A stretch of 20,478 bases of DNA from Chloroflexi bacterium UBA4736 (GCA_002404015.1 DHIW01000012.1:13126-33603); one strand, 5' to 3'; counted from the stretch's first letter, positions 1 through 6,835 are shown. Notes: generated by a model from the letters alone, not told the origin. Numbers and translations: made by a program.

Positions 1-402
1 GCCCGTCCGGGCAGTCGCGACGTAGCCGCCGAAGATGCTCGTGAAAGCGAGCGCGAAGCCGACCACCAGCATCACCAGCGCGGCGCCGACGGCGATCGGG
101 GAGGCCAGCGTCCCGAGCGCCACCAGGACTGCGCCGACGAAGGTTGTTCCGAGGTAGGCGAGCGACCGCGTAGAGATGGGGCCGCTGAAGTCCGCCATGA
201 CCAGCAGCGCGAAGCAGCCGAAGACGACGAAGATCAGGTTCTGCGGGTCTCCGACGACAAACCCTCCCAAGAGGATGGCAAGGGGGATGACGAGAGCCGC
301 CCGGGCGCCCCTGCGGAGGGCGACCAGGCCGGGATCGGGCGAATGCCACAGCCGCAGTGACGGTCGCCACGGCAGCGCGCGCCCCGCTCGCTCGCTGCTC
401 AC
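1..402 (-). CDS. FUSC-like integral membrane protein, 5' part only
   Basis: Reverse-strand reading from a GTG at 402 gives an open frame to the window edge (134 codons, the N-terminal part of the protein). After a basic, polar leader of about 25 residues come hydrophobic stretches such as ALVIPLAILLGGFVVG, LIFVVFGCFALLVMADF and TFVGAVLVALGTLASPIAVG. The pattern of an Arg-rich start (ALRRGARAALV) followed by paired helices and a short FSGP-type loop is what FUSC / aromatic-acid-exporter proteins look like at their N terminus. Such proteins are inner-membrane efflux components. An in-frame stop lies just upstream, so the start is at or near 402, although no good ribosome site is visible. It is divergent from the recombinase (79 bases between starts). 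It could be cargo of an integrated element or a host gene. The family call is from hydropathy and motif feel only. Confidence 0.6.
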   Translation of the reverse strand, partial: MSSERAGRALPWRPSLRLWHSPDPGLVALRRGARAALVIPLAILLGGFVVGDPQNLIFVVFGCFALLVMADFSGPISTRSLAYLGTTFVGAVLVALGTLASPIAVGAALVMLVVGFALAFTSIFGGYVATARTG

Positions 403-481
403 ATGCTGTCGCTCATCGAGCGTGGCCAAAGTACATCAGCTCCCAGATCGCGTCGTCGCTGAACTCTGCGACACGGTCGCC

Positions 482-2158
482 ATGTCGGAACCTCTCAACG
501 CGAACCTGACCGGTGAAGCGAAGGTAGGCGCCGTCGAACCGGGCCAGCGTGGCAAGCGCCCGTTTCGGGCCGTGGATGCCCTCGATCATCCGGTTTCGCG
601 ACAGGTCCTTCTTGCGGGTCAGCCGTCGCCCGATCCCAGCCCGGCCGCCGCGACCCAGGCCGTCATCTACGCCAGGGTCTCGAGTACCGAGCAGGAGCGG
701 GAGGGGTTCTCAATCCCCGCCCAGCTCCGGCTGCTCAGGGAGTACGCGGCCAAGCACGAGCTGGTGGTGGATCGGGAGTTCGTGGACGTCGAGACGGCCA
801 AACAGGCTGGGCGCACCCAATTCGGCAACATGCTCGACCACCTGGCCGAGACGCCAGGGCTCCGGACCATCCTCGTCGAGAAAACGGACCGGCTCTATCG
901 CAACTTCCGGGACTACGTGACGATCGACGACCTCGACCTCGAAATCCATCTGGTCAAGGAGAGCGAGATCGTCAGCCGGGGCAGCCGGTCCCATCAGAAG
1001 TTCATCCACGGCATCAAGGTGCTAATGGCCAAGAACTACATTGACAACCTTTCGGAGGAAACAAGGAAGGGGATGGCCGAGAAGGTGGCGAAAGGTGGGT
1101 TCCCCCACTTTGCACCCGTCGGCTACAAGAACGACAAGGCGACGCGAACCATCGTTGTCGACCCCGAACGGGCACCCTACGTCCAGCGGATCTTCCAGTG
1201 GTACGCCACCGGCGAGTTCAGCATCGAAGACCTCCATGGCCGCTGCGTCGAGGACGGGCTCATAGCCCAGGGCCGGACGAGGGCGATCGCCAAGAGCAAG
1301 GTCGAGTACCTCCTCAAGAATCCCTTCTACATCGGTCGGATCCGGTGGGCGGGCAAGCTCTACCCCGGCGCCCACGAGCCGATCGTGAGCCAAGAACTGT
1401 TCGACCGGGTCCAAGAACGCTTCACATCGTTCGGCCGGCAGCGGGGCAAGTACCGAGTCCACGACTTCGCCTTCGGCACGCTGCTGACATGCGGCGAATG
1501 TGGTTACGCGCTGAGCGCCTCTCGCGTCAAGAAGCGGTACGTCTATTACAAGTGCACCAACCTCAAGTCGTGCCCAGCGGGTTACCACCGGGAGCAGGAC
1601 CTGGAGCCGATGTTCCGGGAGATCGTCCACGGTGTGGCCCTCGCGCCGGCGGTGGTCGAGTGGGTCAAGAGCGCCCTCCGGTCATCCCTCGCCGACGAGA
1701 CCGCCTTTTACGAGGAGTCCGTCCGCGCCCTGACCATGGAGCTCGAGACGGTGAGGCGACGCATGAAGAGCGCCTATCTCGACAAGGTGGACGGGAAGAT
1801 CACCGACGACTTCTGGGCGGAGTGCTCATCAGAGTGGCTATCCGTACAGTCCCGCCTCAAAGGTCGGCTCAATCGGCACCGCAAGGCGGACACTGGTTAC
1901 ATCGAGCAGGGCGTCACCCTCTTGAGCTTGGCCGAGCGCGTCGAGGACATGTACGCGAGTCGGGAGGATCCTAAGGAGCGACAGCGGCTTCTCGCCACCA
2001 TCTTGGAGAGCTGCACCATCAAGGATGGGGTCCTGATCCCGACCTACCGGCCTCTTTGGGACACCGTCGCCAAAATGGCGGCCGAAAAGCAACCACCGCC
2101 GACGAGCCTCAAGGCACGTGGCCGTCCGAGTTCAAGAATAACGAGATGGGGTGGCTAG
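482..2158 (+). CDS. Large serine recombinase (site-specific integrase family)
   Basis: 558 residues from ATG 482. The frame stays open leftward to 176, but that part lies antisense to the FUSC gene and looks non-coding. A later GTG at 572 is an alternative start. From residue about 64 there is a resolvase domain with YARVSSTEQ (nucleophile Ser67), followed by QLRLLREYA and a TDRLYRNFRDY segment. A Recombinase domain follows (about 210-330; KGMAEKVAKGGFPHFAPVGY, YLLKNPFYIGRIRW). Next is a zinc ribbon with C337xxC340 and C358/C364, and a long helical C-terminal part with a coiled-coil look (about 400-470). Size and domain order match phage/ICE-type large serine recombinases. The stop codon lies inside the tRNA-His gene. 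Base composition is lower in G+C than in neighbours (1021-1080 is 50% by count), consistent with transfer. Integrase versus transposase (IS607/Tn-type) role cannot be settled from sequence alone. Confidence 0.9.
   Translation: MSEPLNANLTGEAKVGAVEPGQRGKRPFRAVDALDHPVSRQVLLAGQPSPDPSPAAATQAVIYARVSSTEQEREGFSIPAQLRLLREYAAKHELVVDREFVDVETAKQAGRTQFGNMLDHLAETPGLRTILVEKTDRLYRNFRDYVTIDDLDLEIHLVKESEIVSRGSRSHQKFIHGIKVLMAKNYIDNLSEETRKGMAEKVAKGGFPHFAPVGYKNDKATRTIVVDPERAPYVQRIFQWYATGEFSIEDLHGRCVEDGLIAQGRTRAIAKSKVEYLLKNPFYIGRIRWAGKLYPGAHEPIVSQELFDRVQERFTSFGRQRGKYRVHDFAFGTLLTCGECGYALSASRVKKRYVYYKCTNLKSCPAGYHREQDLEPMFREIVHGVALAPAVVEWVKSALRSSLADETAFYEESVRALTMELETVRRRMKSAYLDKVDGKITDDFWAECSSEWLSVQSRLKGRLNRHRKADTGYIEQGVTLLSLAERVEDMYASREDPKERQRLLATILESCTIKDGVLIPTYRPLWDTVAKMAAEKQPPPTSLKARGRPSSRITRWGG
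2147..2158. other. Possible element attachment site at the tRNA-His 3' end
   Basis: The last 12 bases of the recombinase ORF are also the CCA tail, discriminator base and 3' acceptor strand of the tRNA-His gene on the opposite strand. Integrases are commonly encoded next to their att site, and tRNA 3' ends are common targets. If this is attL or attR, the element extends leftward out of the window. No second copy of this tRNA 3' segment was seen in the window, so the site is inferred from position only. Confidence 0.3.
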
Positions 2159-2225
2159 TGGGATTTGAACCCACGACACCCAGATCCACAATCTGGTGCT
2201 CTAACCGTGCTGAGCTATAGCCACC
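2147..2225 (-). tRNA. tRNA-His (anticodon GTG)
   Basis: The reverse strand folds as a full cloverleaf. The anticodon arm is CCAGA-TTGTGGA-TCTGG with anticodon GTG (His), the T arm is GTGGG-TTCAAAT-CCCAC, and the D stem is GCTC/GAGC. The acceptor stem has 8 pairs (GGTGGCTA with TAGCCACC), which is the tRNA-His hallmark: extra G at -1 opposite C73. CCA is encoded at the 3' end (complement of 2147-2149); the extra G is at 2225. A possible -10 box TACGAT lies 13 bases upstream of the mature 5' end (complement of 2239-2244), with no clear -35. The gene is divergent from paaA and tail-to-tail with the recombinase. Confidence 0.95.
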
Positions 2226-2301
2226 GTCGCGGACACAGATCGTACCAATCCAGAGGTGCTGAGCCGATTGCAGGCGAGATGGCGGAAAATGAGCCCTGAG
2301 C

Positions 2302-3246
2302 ATGGCCACCGCCAACGCCGCCTTCGACCTGCTGCTGAAAAAGGGCGACCTGATCGAGTCCGTCTCCGAGATGACGCCTGAGTACCTACGCGAGCTCAAG
2401 CACACGCTGGTCGTCTCAGGCGACACCGAGCTCATCTCGGCCCCCGCCTACTACCTGGCCGCGAAGCGCGCGCCCAGCATCAACGCCTTCATGACAGGCA
2501 TCTCGATCATCCAGGATGAGCTGGCCCACGCCCACATCGCCTACCACATCCTCGAGGAGCTGGGCGAGGACCAGGAGAAGCTGATCTTCACCCGCGACCC
2601 CAAGGCCTTTCGCTATCCCTACGCCTTCGACGTGCCTCTGGACACCTGGACCGAGCTGGTCGTCGCCAACGCCATGTACGACCAGGCCGGCTTCTGCCTC
2701 CTGGGCGACATCCACGAGCACTGCTCCTACGGCCCCTGGAAGCGGGGCCTGAACAAGGTGATGCTCGAAGAGAACTTCCACCTGCGCAACGGCCAGACCT
2801 GGTGCAAGCGCATCAGCAAGGCCGGCGGCGCTGCCAAGGACGAACTGCAGGCCGCCGTGGACTGGATGTTCCCCCTCACCGTGGAGTGGTTCGGCCTGCC
2901 CGATGAGCTGAAGCAGCACTCGACCCAGCTCGACTACCACCTCAAGGGCAAGACCAACGACCAGCTCCGGCAGTGGTGGATGTCCTTGGTCGTGCCCTTC
3001 ATGGAAGAGATCGGCATCAAAGTGCCCGCACATAAGGAGACGAAGGACGGCGAGGACGTCTTCGTCCTCGACTATCCCTTCCCATCCACGTTCGACGCCG
3101 AGAACAAGCGCTGGGACTTCAATGATCCCTGCACCTGGGACGACGTGCTGGTCCGCTGGCGCGGCCGCGGGCCCCGGAACAGCGAGATGGTCGCGATGTT
3201 CCAGGAGGAGTTCCACAAGTTCCGGACCGCCCACCCCCAGGCGTGA
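2302..3246 (+). CDS. paaA: Phenylacetyl-CoA 1,2-epoxidase catalytic subunit PaaA
   Basis: 314 residues, close to the usual PaaA length (about 310). PaaA is the di-iron catalytic subunit of the PaaABC(D)E multicomponent oxygenase. This enzyme epoxidises the ring of phenylacetyl-CoA in the cytoplasm, opening aerobic phenylacetate catabolism. Visible ligand motifs of the ferritin-like fold are Glu43 (DTELISAPAY), Glu73xxHis76 (QDELAHAH), Asp127 (NAMYDQAG) and Glu157xxHis160 (LEENFHLRNG), so the iron centre looks intact. The start is fixed to ATG 2302 because an in-frame stop lies at 2290. No clear Shine-Dalgarno is seen. A six-codon ORF (2279-2299) ends two bases before the start. The gene overlaps paaD by 4 bases (GTGA), the first of a chain of overlaps through paaC. 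paaE is not in the window. Confidence 0.95.
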   Translation: MATANAAFDLLLKKGDLIESVSEMTPEYLRELKHTLVVSGDTELISAPAYYLAAKRAPSINAFMTGISIIQDELAHAHIAYHILEELGEDQEKLIFTRDPKAFRYPYAFDVPLDTWTELVVANAMYDQAGFCLLGDIHEHCSYGPWKRGLNKVMLEENFHLRNGQTWCKRISKAGGAAKDELQAAVDWMFPLTVEWFGLPDELKQHSTQLDYHLKGKTNDQLRQWWMSLVVPFMEEIGIKVPAHKETKDGEDVFVLDYPFPSTFDAENKRWDFNDPCTWDDVLVRWRGRGPRNSEMVAMFQEEFHKFRTAHPQA

Positions 3247-3548
3247 ACGCCGAGCTCCTGGCGGCCCTGGCTGACGTCCAGGACCCCGAGATGCCGGTGA
3301 ACATCGTGGACCTGGGCCTGGTCTACGGCGTCGAGCGCGTGGGCCCAAGAGTCAAGGTGACCCTCACGCTCACCGCCATGGGCTGCCCGGGCGCCGACTT
3401 CATCCTGGAGGACATCCGTCAGCGGCTCCTCCGCGAACCCGGGGTCGAGCAGGTCGAGATCGACATCGTCTGGGACCCCCCCTGGACCGCCGCGCGGATA
3501 ACCCAGGAGGGCCGCGACGCCCTCGAGATGTGGGGCCTCGCCGTCTGA
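3243..3548 (+). CDS. paaD: PaaD N-terminal domain (MIP18/DUF59), lacking its zinc ribbon
   Basis: 101 residues from GTG 3243, overlapping paaA. The sequence is a complete MIP18/DUF59 domain: DPEMPVNIVDLGLVYGV at 14-30, then MGCPGADFI with Cys48, the conserved cysteine of the family, and a VWDPPW segment near 75-80. DUF59 proteins act in Fe-S or metal-centre maturation. PaaD is required for active phenylacetyl-CoA epoxidase, probably for maturing it or the reductase PaaE. Typical PaaD is about 165 residues and ends in a Cys4 zinc ribbon. This protein ends after the DUF59 domain, and the ribbon is found as a separate ORF after paaC (4484-4651). It ends with TGATG, its stop sharing one base with the paaB start. 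Confidence 0.88.
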   Translation: MNAELLAALADVQDPEMPVNIVDLGLVYGVERVGPRVKVTLTLTAMGCPGADFILEDIRQRLLREPGVEQVEIDIVWDPPWTAARITQEGRDALEMWGLAV

Positions 3549-3781
3549 TGGCGCACACCTTCAACCGGGTGCATGACGCGGTGCGCGAGTACGAGGTCTT
3601 CGCGCGCAAGACGCGAGCGGAGCCCCTGCGGCTGGTCGGCAGTGTGGTGGCCCCCGACGTCGACCTGGCGATGGCCTACGCGCGTGCGACCTACGACGAG
3701 GAGCGCTGGGTCGAGATGGCGATCTGCCCCCACGAGGCGATGATCCGGCTCTGGGCGCCCGGCGTGGAGGAGCCGTCGTAG
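3548..3781 (+). CDS. paaB: Phenylacetyl-CoA epoxidase subunit PaaB
   Basis: 77 residues from ATG 3548. An upstream in-frame start at 3530 is possible but would overlap paaD more, and the 1-base coupling argues for 3548. Family features are YEVFARKTRAEPLRLVGSV (residues about 14-32), then DVDLAMAYARATYDEERW, matching the PaaB core where the oxygenase subunit is followed by an aspartate and an ARD/ART-type helix. It is slightly shorter than the E. coli protein (about 95). PaaB bridges the PaaAC heterodimers and is needed for the active complex; it has no catalytic residues. It lies between paaD and paaC, with single-base overlaps on both sides. Confidence 0.88.
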   Translation: MAHTFNRVHDAVREYEVFARKTRAEPLRLVGSVVAPDVDLAMAYARATYDEERWVEMAICPHEAMIRLWAPGVEEPS

Positions 3782-4491
3782 TGAGCATCGCGACCCTGAT
3801 CCTCTCGCTGGCCGACAACAAGCAGCTGCTCGGCCTCCGCTACGCCGAGTGGGCGACCCGCGCGCCCTCGCTTGAGGCGGACATCGCGGCGGCGGCCATG
3901 GGCCTCGACGACCTCGGCCACTCGCGCGTCCTCTATGGCTGCCTGGAGCTGCTGGGCGAGGACCCTCGCGGAAGTGACAGGGAGAGCGACCCTTCCAGCT
4001 ACCTGGTGCTCCCCTACCTGGACCAGCCGTGGACCGAGTGGGCCCAGTTCGTCGCGGCCAACGCCGTCCTCGATGGCGCCTTCACGGCCGTGATCCAGGC
4101 CTGCGTGGAGGGCAACCTCGAGGTGCTTCAGGCGCGGCTTCGGAAGATGCTGACCGAGGAGCGCTACCACTACCTGCACGGTCGCTCCTGGCTGAAGACG
4201 GGCGTGGATCGAGGCCCGCTGGAGGAGGCCTGGCGGCAGGCGGTCGAGTGGTTCGGCCCGCCCGACGGCGAGCTGGCCGAGCTGCGCCGGCAGGGCGCAC
4301 TCTCGATGGGCCCGGCCGAGCTGGCGGCGCGCCTCGAAGAGCGATTGGAGATGCCGGCGCCGAGCTTCACGATCGATTGGTCGAACTGGGACCCCCGCCG
4401 CCGGCGGACCACCGCGGGCGCGCTGGACGAGCGCACCTTCGAGATGCTGCGCGGCCTGGAGGAGAGCAAGTTCATGCCCTCAGGTGCCTGA
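3781..4491 (+). CDS. paaC: Phenylacetyl-CoA epoxidase structural subunit PaaC
   Basis: 236 residues from GTG 3781, whose G is also the last base of the paaB stop. PaaC is a ferritin-fold protein related to PaaA that pairs with it but does not hold the active di-iron site. Seen here are LADNKQLLGLRYAEWATRAPSLEADIAA (first helix region, about 10-37), LDDLGHSRVLY (42-52), QPWTEWAQFVAANAVLDGAF and TEERYHYLHGRSWL, all typical of PaaC. Length matches the family (about 240-250). The 3' end overlaps the zinc-ribbon ORF by 8 bases, so translational coupling continues through it. Confidence 0.93.
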   Translation: MSIATLILSLADNKQLLGLRYAEWATRAPSLEADIAAAAMGLDDLGHSRVLYGCLELLGEDPRGSDRESDPSSYLVLPYLDQPWTEWAQFVAANAVLDGAFTAVIQACVEGNLEVLQARLRKMLTEERYHYLHGRSWLKTGVDRGPLEEAWRQAVEWFGPPDGELAELRRQGALSMGPAELAARLEERLEMPAPSFTIDWSNWDPRRRRTTAGALDERTFEMLRGLEESKFMPSGA

Positions 4492-4651
4492 CCCAGGGCC
4501 GCAGCCCCGCTCCTCGCCGCGCTGCCCCAACTGCGGGGCCCGGGACGCGGAGGTCATCTCCCTCTTCGGGGCGCAGGCCATCTCGCTGCAGTACAAGTGC
4601 CGCGCCTGCGGTGACGTCTTCGAGGCGGTCAAGTACGAGGCGGAGCCGTAG
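4484..4651 (+). CDS. Stand-alone PaaD zinc-ribbon domain protein (55 residues)
   Basis: Small ORF from GTG 4484, inside the end of paaC, to TAG 4649-4651. It reads PRCPNCGARDAEVISLFGAQ, then a short link, then YKCRACGDVFEAVKY. This is a CxxC-x21-CxxC ribbon with the FG.. turn and a final F..xK motif, the same layout as the C-terminal ribbon of full-length PaaD (CPxC...FG...YxCxxCxxPFxxFK). The upstream DUF59 gene lacks exactly this part, so the two ORFs together make one PaaD. The ribbon may bind zinc and help deliver the maturation factor to its target; that is inference. A GGAGGAG lies about 20 bases upstream, too far for a standard site, so coupling to paaC translation is likelier. The start codon is uncertain by a few codons. 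Confidence 0.8.
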   Translation: MPDPGPQPRSSPRCPNCGARDAEVISLFGAQAISLQYKCRACGDVFEAVKYEAEP

Positions 4652-4677
4652 CCCGGCCGGCGGAGGCCGCGCTCCGG

Positions 4678-5469
4678 ATGCTGGCCGGGGCGCGGACCCC
4701 CGACGCCGTCACGGCCGCGCTGGAGCTGCTGGATCCCCACCAGCCGGACGTGAGGGCGGCCATCCTCGAGCGGTACGAACACTTCGCTGAGAAGCCCACC
4801 CTGCGAGATCCGAGCACAACGGCGCGGGCCGTCCTTCTGCGCGGCCTCGGTGAGGCGGTCAGCGCCGGCGACGTTCCGCTGCTGGAAGCGGCGGCCGCCA
4901 CCTACGAGTACCTGCTGCCGGGGCCGAAGGAGGTGGCCGGCCGCTTGCGGGGTGCCGCACTGGTAGCGCTCGCGGCGGCCGACGAACGCCTGGCCGCGTT
5001 CACCGCCGCGCGCCTACTGGGCGACCCGCATACCTCGGAGATGTCAGGCGAGCCGGCCGTGACCGCGGTCAGGGTGCTCGCGTCCCTCGGCCAGACCGCC
5101 CTGCTGTATAGCTACCTGGAGGCTTCGGGCGCGAGAGTAGCCGAGGCTGCGGCCGAGGCGCTGCGGTCGCTGGTGGACGCGCCGCCCTCGGTGGTCGGCG
5201 GCCTGGCGGAGCGTTACGCACAGAGCCCCGACGAGATCGTGCTGGTAGGGCTCTTCGACCTTCTGCTCGCGCGCCCGGACCGGCATCGGTTCGTGGAGTT
5301 GACGGCCCGGTTCCTACGCGAGACCAAGCTGGTGGACGTCTTCCGCTACCTGGTCACGGCGATCGTAGCCGGCCGCGACCCAGTGCTGATCGGCGCGCTC
5401 CGCGAGCTGCGGTCGGGGCTCCCGCCACCGAAATTGGCGATCCTGGAAGAGGCGCTGGCGCTCACTTAA
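4678..5469 (+). CDS. HEAT-like helical repeat protein, unknown function
   Basis: 263 residues from ATG 4678, with GGAGG (4662-4666) 11 bases upstream. The sequence is almost all Ala/Leu-rich amphipathic helices in units of about 30-40 residues (AALELLDPHQPDVRAAILER, then ARAVLLRGLGEAVSAGDVPL, AVTAVRVLASLGQTALLYSY and similar). This resembles HEAT/ARM-type solenoids that bind other proteins. There is no signal peptide, membrane span or catalytic motif. It starts 26 bases after the zinc-ribbon ORF on the same strand, so it is probably in the paa transcript. A scaffold or assembly role for the epoxidase is only a guess. The operon end is marked by a GC-rich inverted repeat 20 bases after the stop. 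Confidence 0.75.
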   Translation: MLAGARTPDAVTAALELLDPHQPDVRAAILERYEHFAEKPTLRDPSTTARAVLLRGLGEAVSAGDVPLLEAAAATYEYLLPGPKEVAGRLRGAALVALAAADERLAAFTAARLLGDPHTSEMSGEPAVTAVRVLASLGQTALLYSYLEASGARVAEAAAEALRSLVDAPPSVVGGLAERYAQSPDEIVLVGLFDLLLARPDRHRFVELTARFLRETKLVDVFRYLVTAIVAGRDPVLIGALRELRSGLPPPKLAILEEALALT

Positions 5470-5545
5470 CTGGGCGAGAGCAGCCGGACCCTCCCCCCGC
5501 AGGCGGGGGGAGGAATCGCTCGGGGACCGGACCACTAACTGGGCG
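5467..5545. repeat. 10-base direct repeats flanking the inverted repeat
   Basis: TAACTGGGCG occurs at 5467-5476 and again at 5536-5545. The first copy supplies the TAA stop of the helical-repeat gene; the second supplies part of the stop (complement of 5535-5537) of the convergent exported-protein gene. Between them sits the CCTCCCCCCGC inverted repeat. A shorter direct repeat, CCGGACC, also occurs on each side of it (5484-5490, 5527-5533). The layout resembles a small inserted repeat with duplicated target bases, but chance similarity in GC-rich DNA is possible. Confidence 0.5.
5490..5513. repeat. Inverted repeat CCTCCCCCCGC, likely bidirectional terminator
   Basis: Perfect 11-base arms (5490-5500 and 5503-5513) around a 2-base centre. 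It sits between the stops of two convergent genes, so a bidirectional terminator role is plausible, although no T-run follows. The same arm recurs at 20386 and 20427, which also makes it a dispersed REP-like element. Confidence 0.6.
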
Positions 5546-6281
5546 GGGTCGGCACCTCTTCGTCTTCCGCTTCGTTCTCCGCTGCGGCCCCGCGCCTCCT
5601 GAGGACCGCCAGCGGGACGCCGGCCAGGACCACCACCAGGATCGCCACCGCGACCAGGATCGGGACGAGCTGGCCGCCGCCGACCCGAGGTCCGCTGGCC
5701 TTGACGCCGGCGTCCGCGGGGTAGCCGGCCATGAAGCAGCCCAGCGCGGTGCTGCGGGTGGAGATCGTATAGGGGGCCGAAGCACCGGTCGACCCCAGCC
5801 GGCGCCAGCTCTGGGAGCCATCCGGCAGGAGGTAGACGTCGCTGGGGGCCGGCGCCTGGTCGGAGAAGCGCAGGGTGACCAGGACGTCCTTACCGGGAGC
5901 CACGGGCTTGCTGGCCGTTACGCAGTACACGTTGGTCGCCACGTGGACGCCGGTAGTGTCCGGGTACGCCGATACGGGCTTGATGTCCATCGTCACTGGC
6001 GACCGGTCGGGCGGCGCCACGAAGGCGCCCGGAATGAAGCTGACGCTGGCCTGGCCGTCACCGGTGAACGCCGTTCCGGGGTCCAGCACGCCGTTGGAGC
6101 CCACCTTGAAGCTGGCGTGGCCGGGGAGGGGTGGCTGGTTGCCGTTCTTGAACTGGGGCGGCGGCGAGACCCAGCGATACGGCTCCGGCGGCGCGATACC
6201 GTCGAAGAAGCCGGGCGTGACAGCCCACGCCGCCAGGACGTAGGCAGCCGCGGCCAGGGCGAGGAGGGCGGCCTTCCTCAA
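5535..6281 (-). CDS. Exported protein with C-terminal membrane anchor, unknown function
   Basis: 248 residues. The N-terminus MRKAALLALAAAAYVLAAWAV is a signal peptide or signal anchor. A Pro/Gly-rich extracytoplasmic part (about 25-200) holds beta-rich segments (ASVSFIPGAFVAPPD, KDVLVTLRFSDQ) and a few cysteines. A single membrane helix follows (LVPILVAVAILVVVLAGVPLAVL, split here by position: about 206-228), with RRR on the cytoplasmic side and an acidic tail ending in EVPTPPS. The topology is that of a type I-like wall-exposed protein. Its start overlaps the stop of the upstream CPBP protease gene by 4 bases (ATGA), so the two are co-translated. I recognise no family. Confidence 0.75.
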   Translation of the reverse strand: MRKAALLALAAAAYVLAAWAVTPGFFDGIAPPEPYRWVSPPPQFKNGNQPPLPGHASFKVGSNGVLDPGTAFTGDGQASVSFIPGAFVAPPDRSPVTMDIKPVSAYPDTTGVHVATNVYCVTASKPVAPGKDVLVTLRFSDQAPAPSDVYLLPDGSQSWRRLGSTGASAPYTISTRSTALGCFMAGYPADAGVKASGPRVGGGQLVPILVAVAILVVVLAGVPLAVLRRRGAAAENEAEDEEVPTPPS

Positions 6282-6835
6282 AGCGCCAGGTCCGCAAGAG
6301 TGTGGGCCAGAATCGGGCCCACCAGGTCGCGACAGGCCCAGCGCCAGAGCCCCAGCAGCAGGCCGGCGGCAGCGACCGCCGGTAGGAACGCGATCGGGTG
6401 GGACAGGGCGTGGGCGAGCGTCCAGAGCGCGGTGCTTCCGAGTACCGCCAGGCCGGGCCCCCCGACCTCGTCCAGCGCCGCGTACAGGGCGCCCCGAAAG
6501 GCCAGCTCCTCGCCGACCGAGACGGCGACGGCCGCCGCCGCGAGCGGGGCGCCCAGCTCGGGCCCGCCGCCCCAGCGCACCGCGGCCGGCAGGAGCAACG
6601 CGGCGGTCAGGGCCAGGCCCCCGAGCAGGCGCAGGCCGAGCCGGTCATTTCCGAGTCCAAGCTGAGCCGGCGACATTCCGACGGCCAGCAGGCAGAGCGC
6701 CAGGCCGCCGGCCAGCAGGGCTGTCAGCTCGAGGCCGGGGACCCGGGTGCCCAGGACGCGCGCGAACTCGAGGCCGAGGGCGAGCGTCGCCACCCCAACC
6801 GCCCGCGCCCGCGGGCGCTCGAAGGCGAATAGCAC
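6278..6835 (-). CDS. CPBP family intramembrane metalloprotease
   Basis: 185 residues from GTG 6835. Almost entirely hydrophobic with five to six membrane segments. The three CPBP/Abi motifs are present in order: Glu109-Glu110xxxArg114 (GEELAFRGALY), Trp138xxxHis142 (ALWTLAHALSHP; Phe is more usual at the first position) and His178xxxAsp182 (PILAHTLADLAL, at the extreme C terminus). The family includes CAAX prenyl proteases and bacterial enzymes involved in protein processing or bacteriocin self-immunity. Its stop overlaps the exported-protein start, so the pair is one transcription unit, and that neighbour is a possible substrate or partner. It is at the short end for the family. Confidence 0.88.
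   Translation of the reverse strand: MLFAFERPRARAVGVATLALGLEFARVLGTRVPGLELTALLAGGLALCLLAVGMSPAQLGLGNDRLGLRLLGGLALTAALLLPAAVRWGGGPELGAPLAAAAVAVSVGEELAFRGALYAALDEVGGPGLAVLGSTALWTLAHALSHPIAFLPAVAAAGLLLGLWRWACRDLVGPILAHTLADLAL

Noticed and set aside
176..481. Open frame extending the recombinase upstream of ATG 482
   Set aside because: It lies antisense to the FUSC-like gene, reads as Arg/Ser/Pro-rich low-complexity sequence and has no serine-recombinase similarity.
3530..3547. Earlier ATG for paaB
   Set aside because: The 1-base stop/start overlap at 3548 and the family N terminus fit better.
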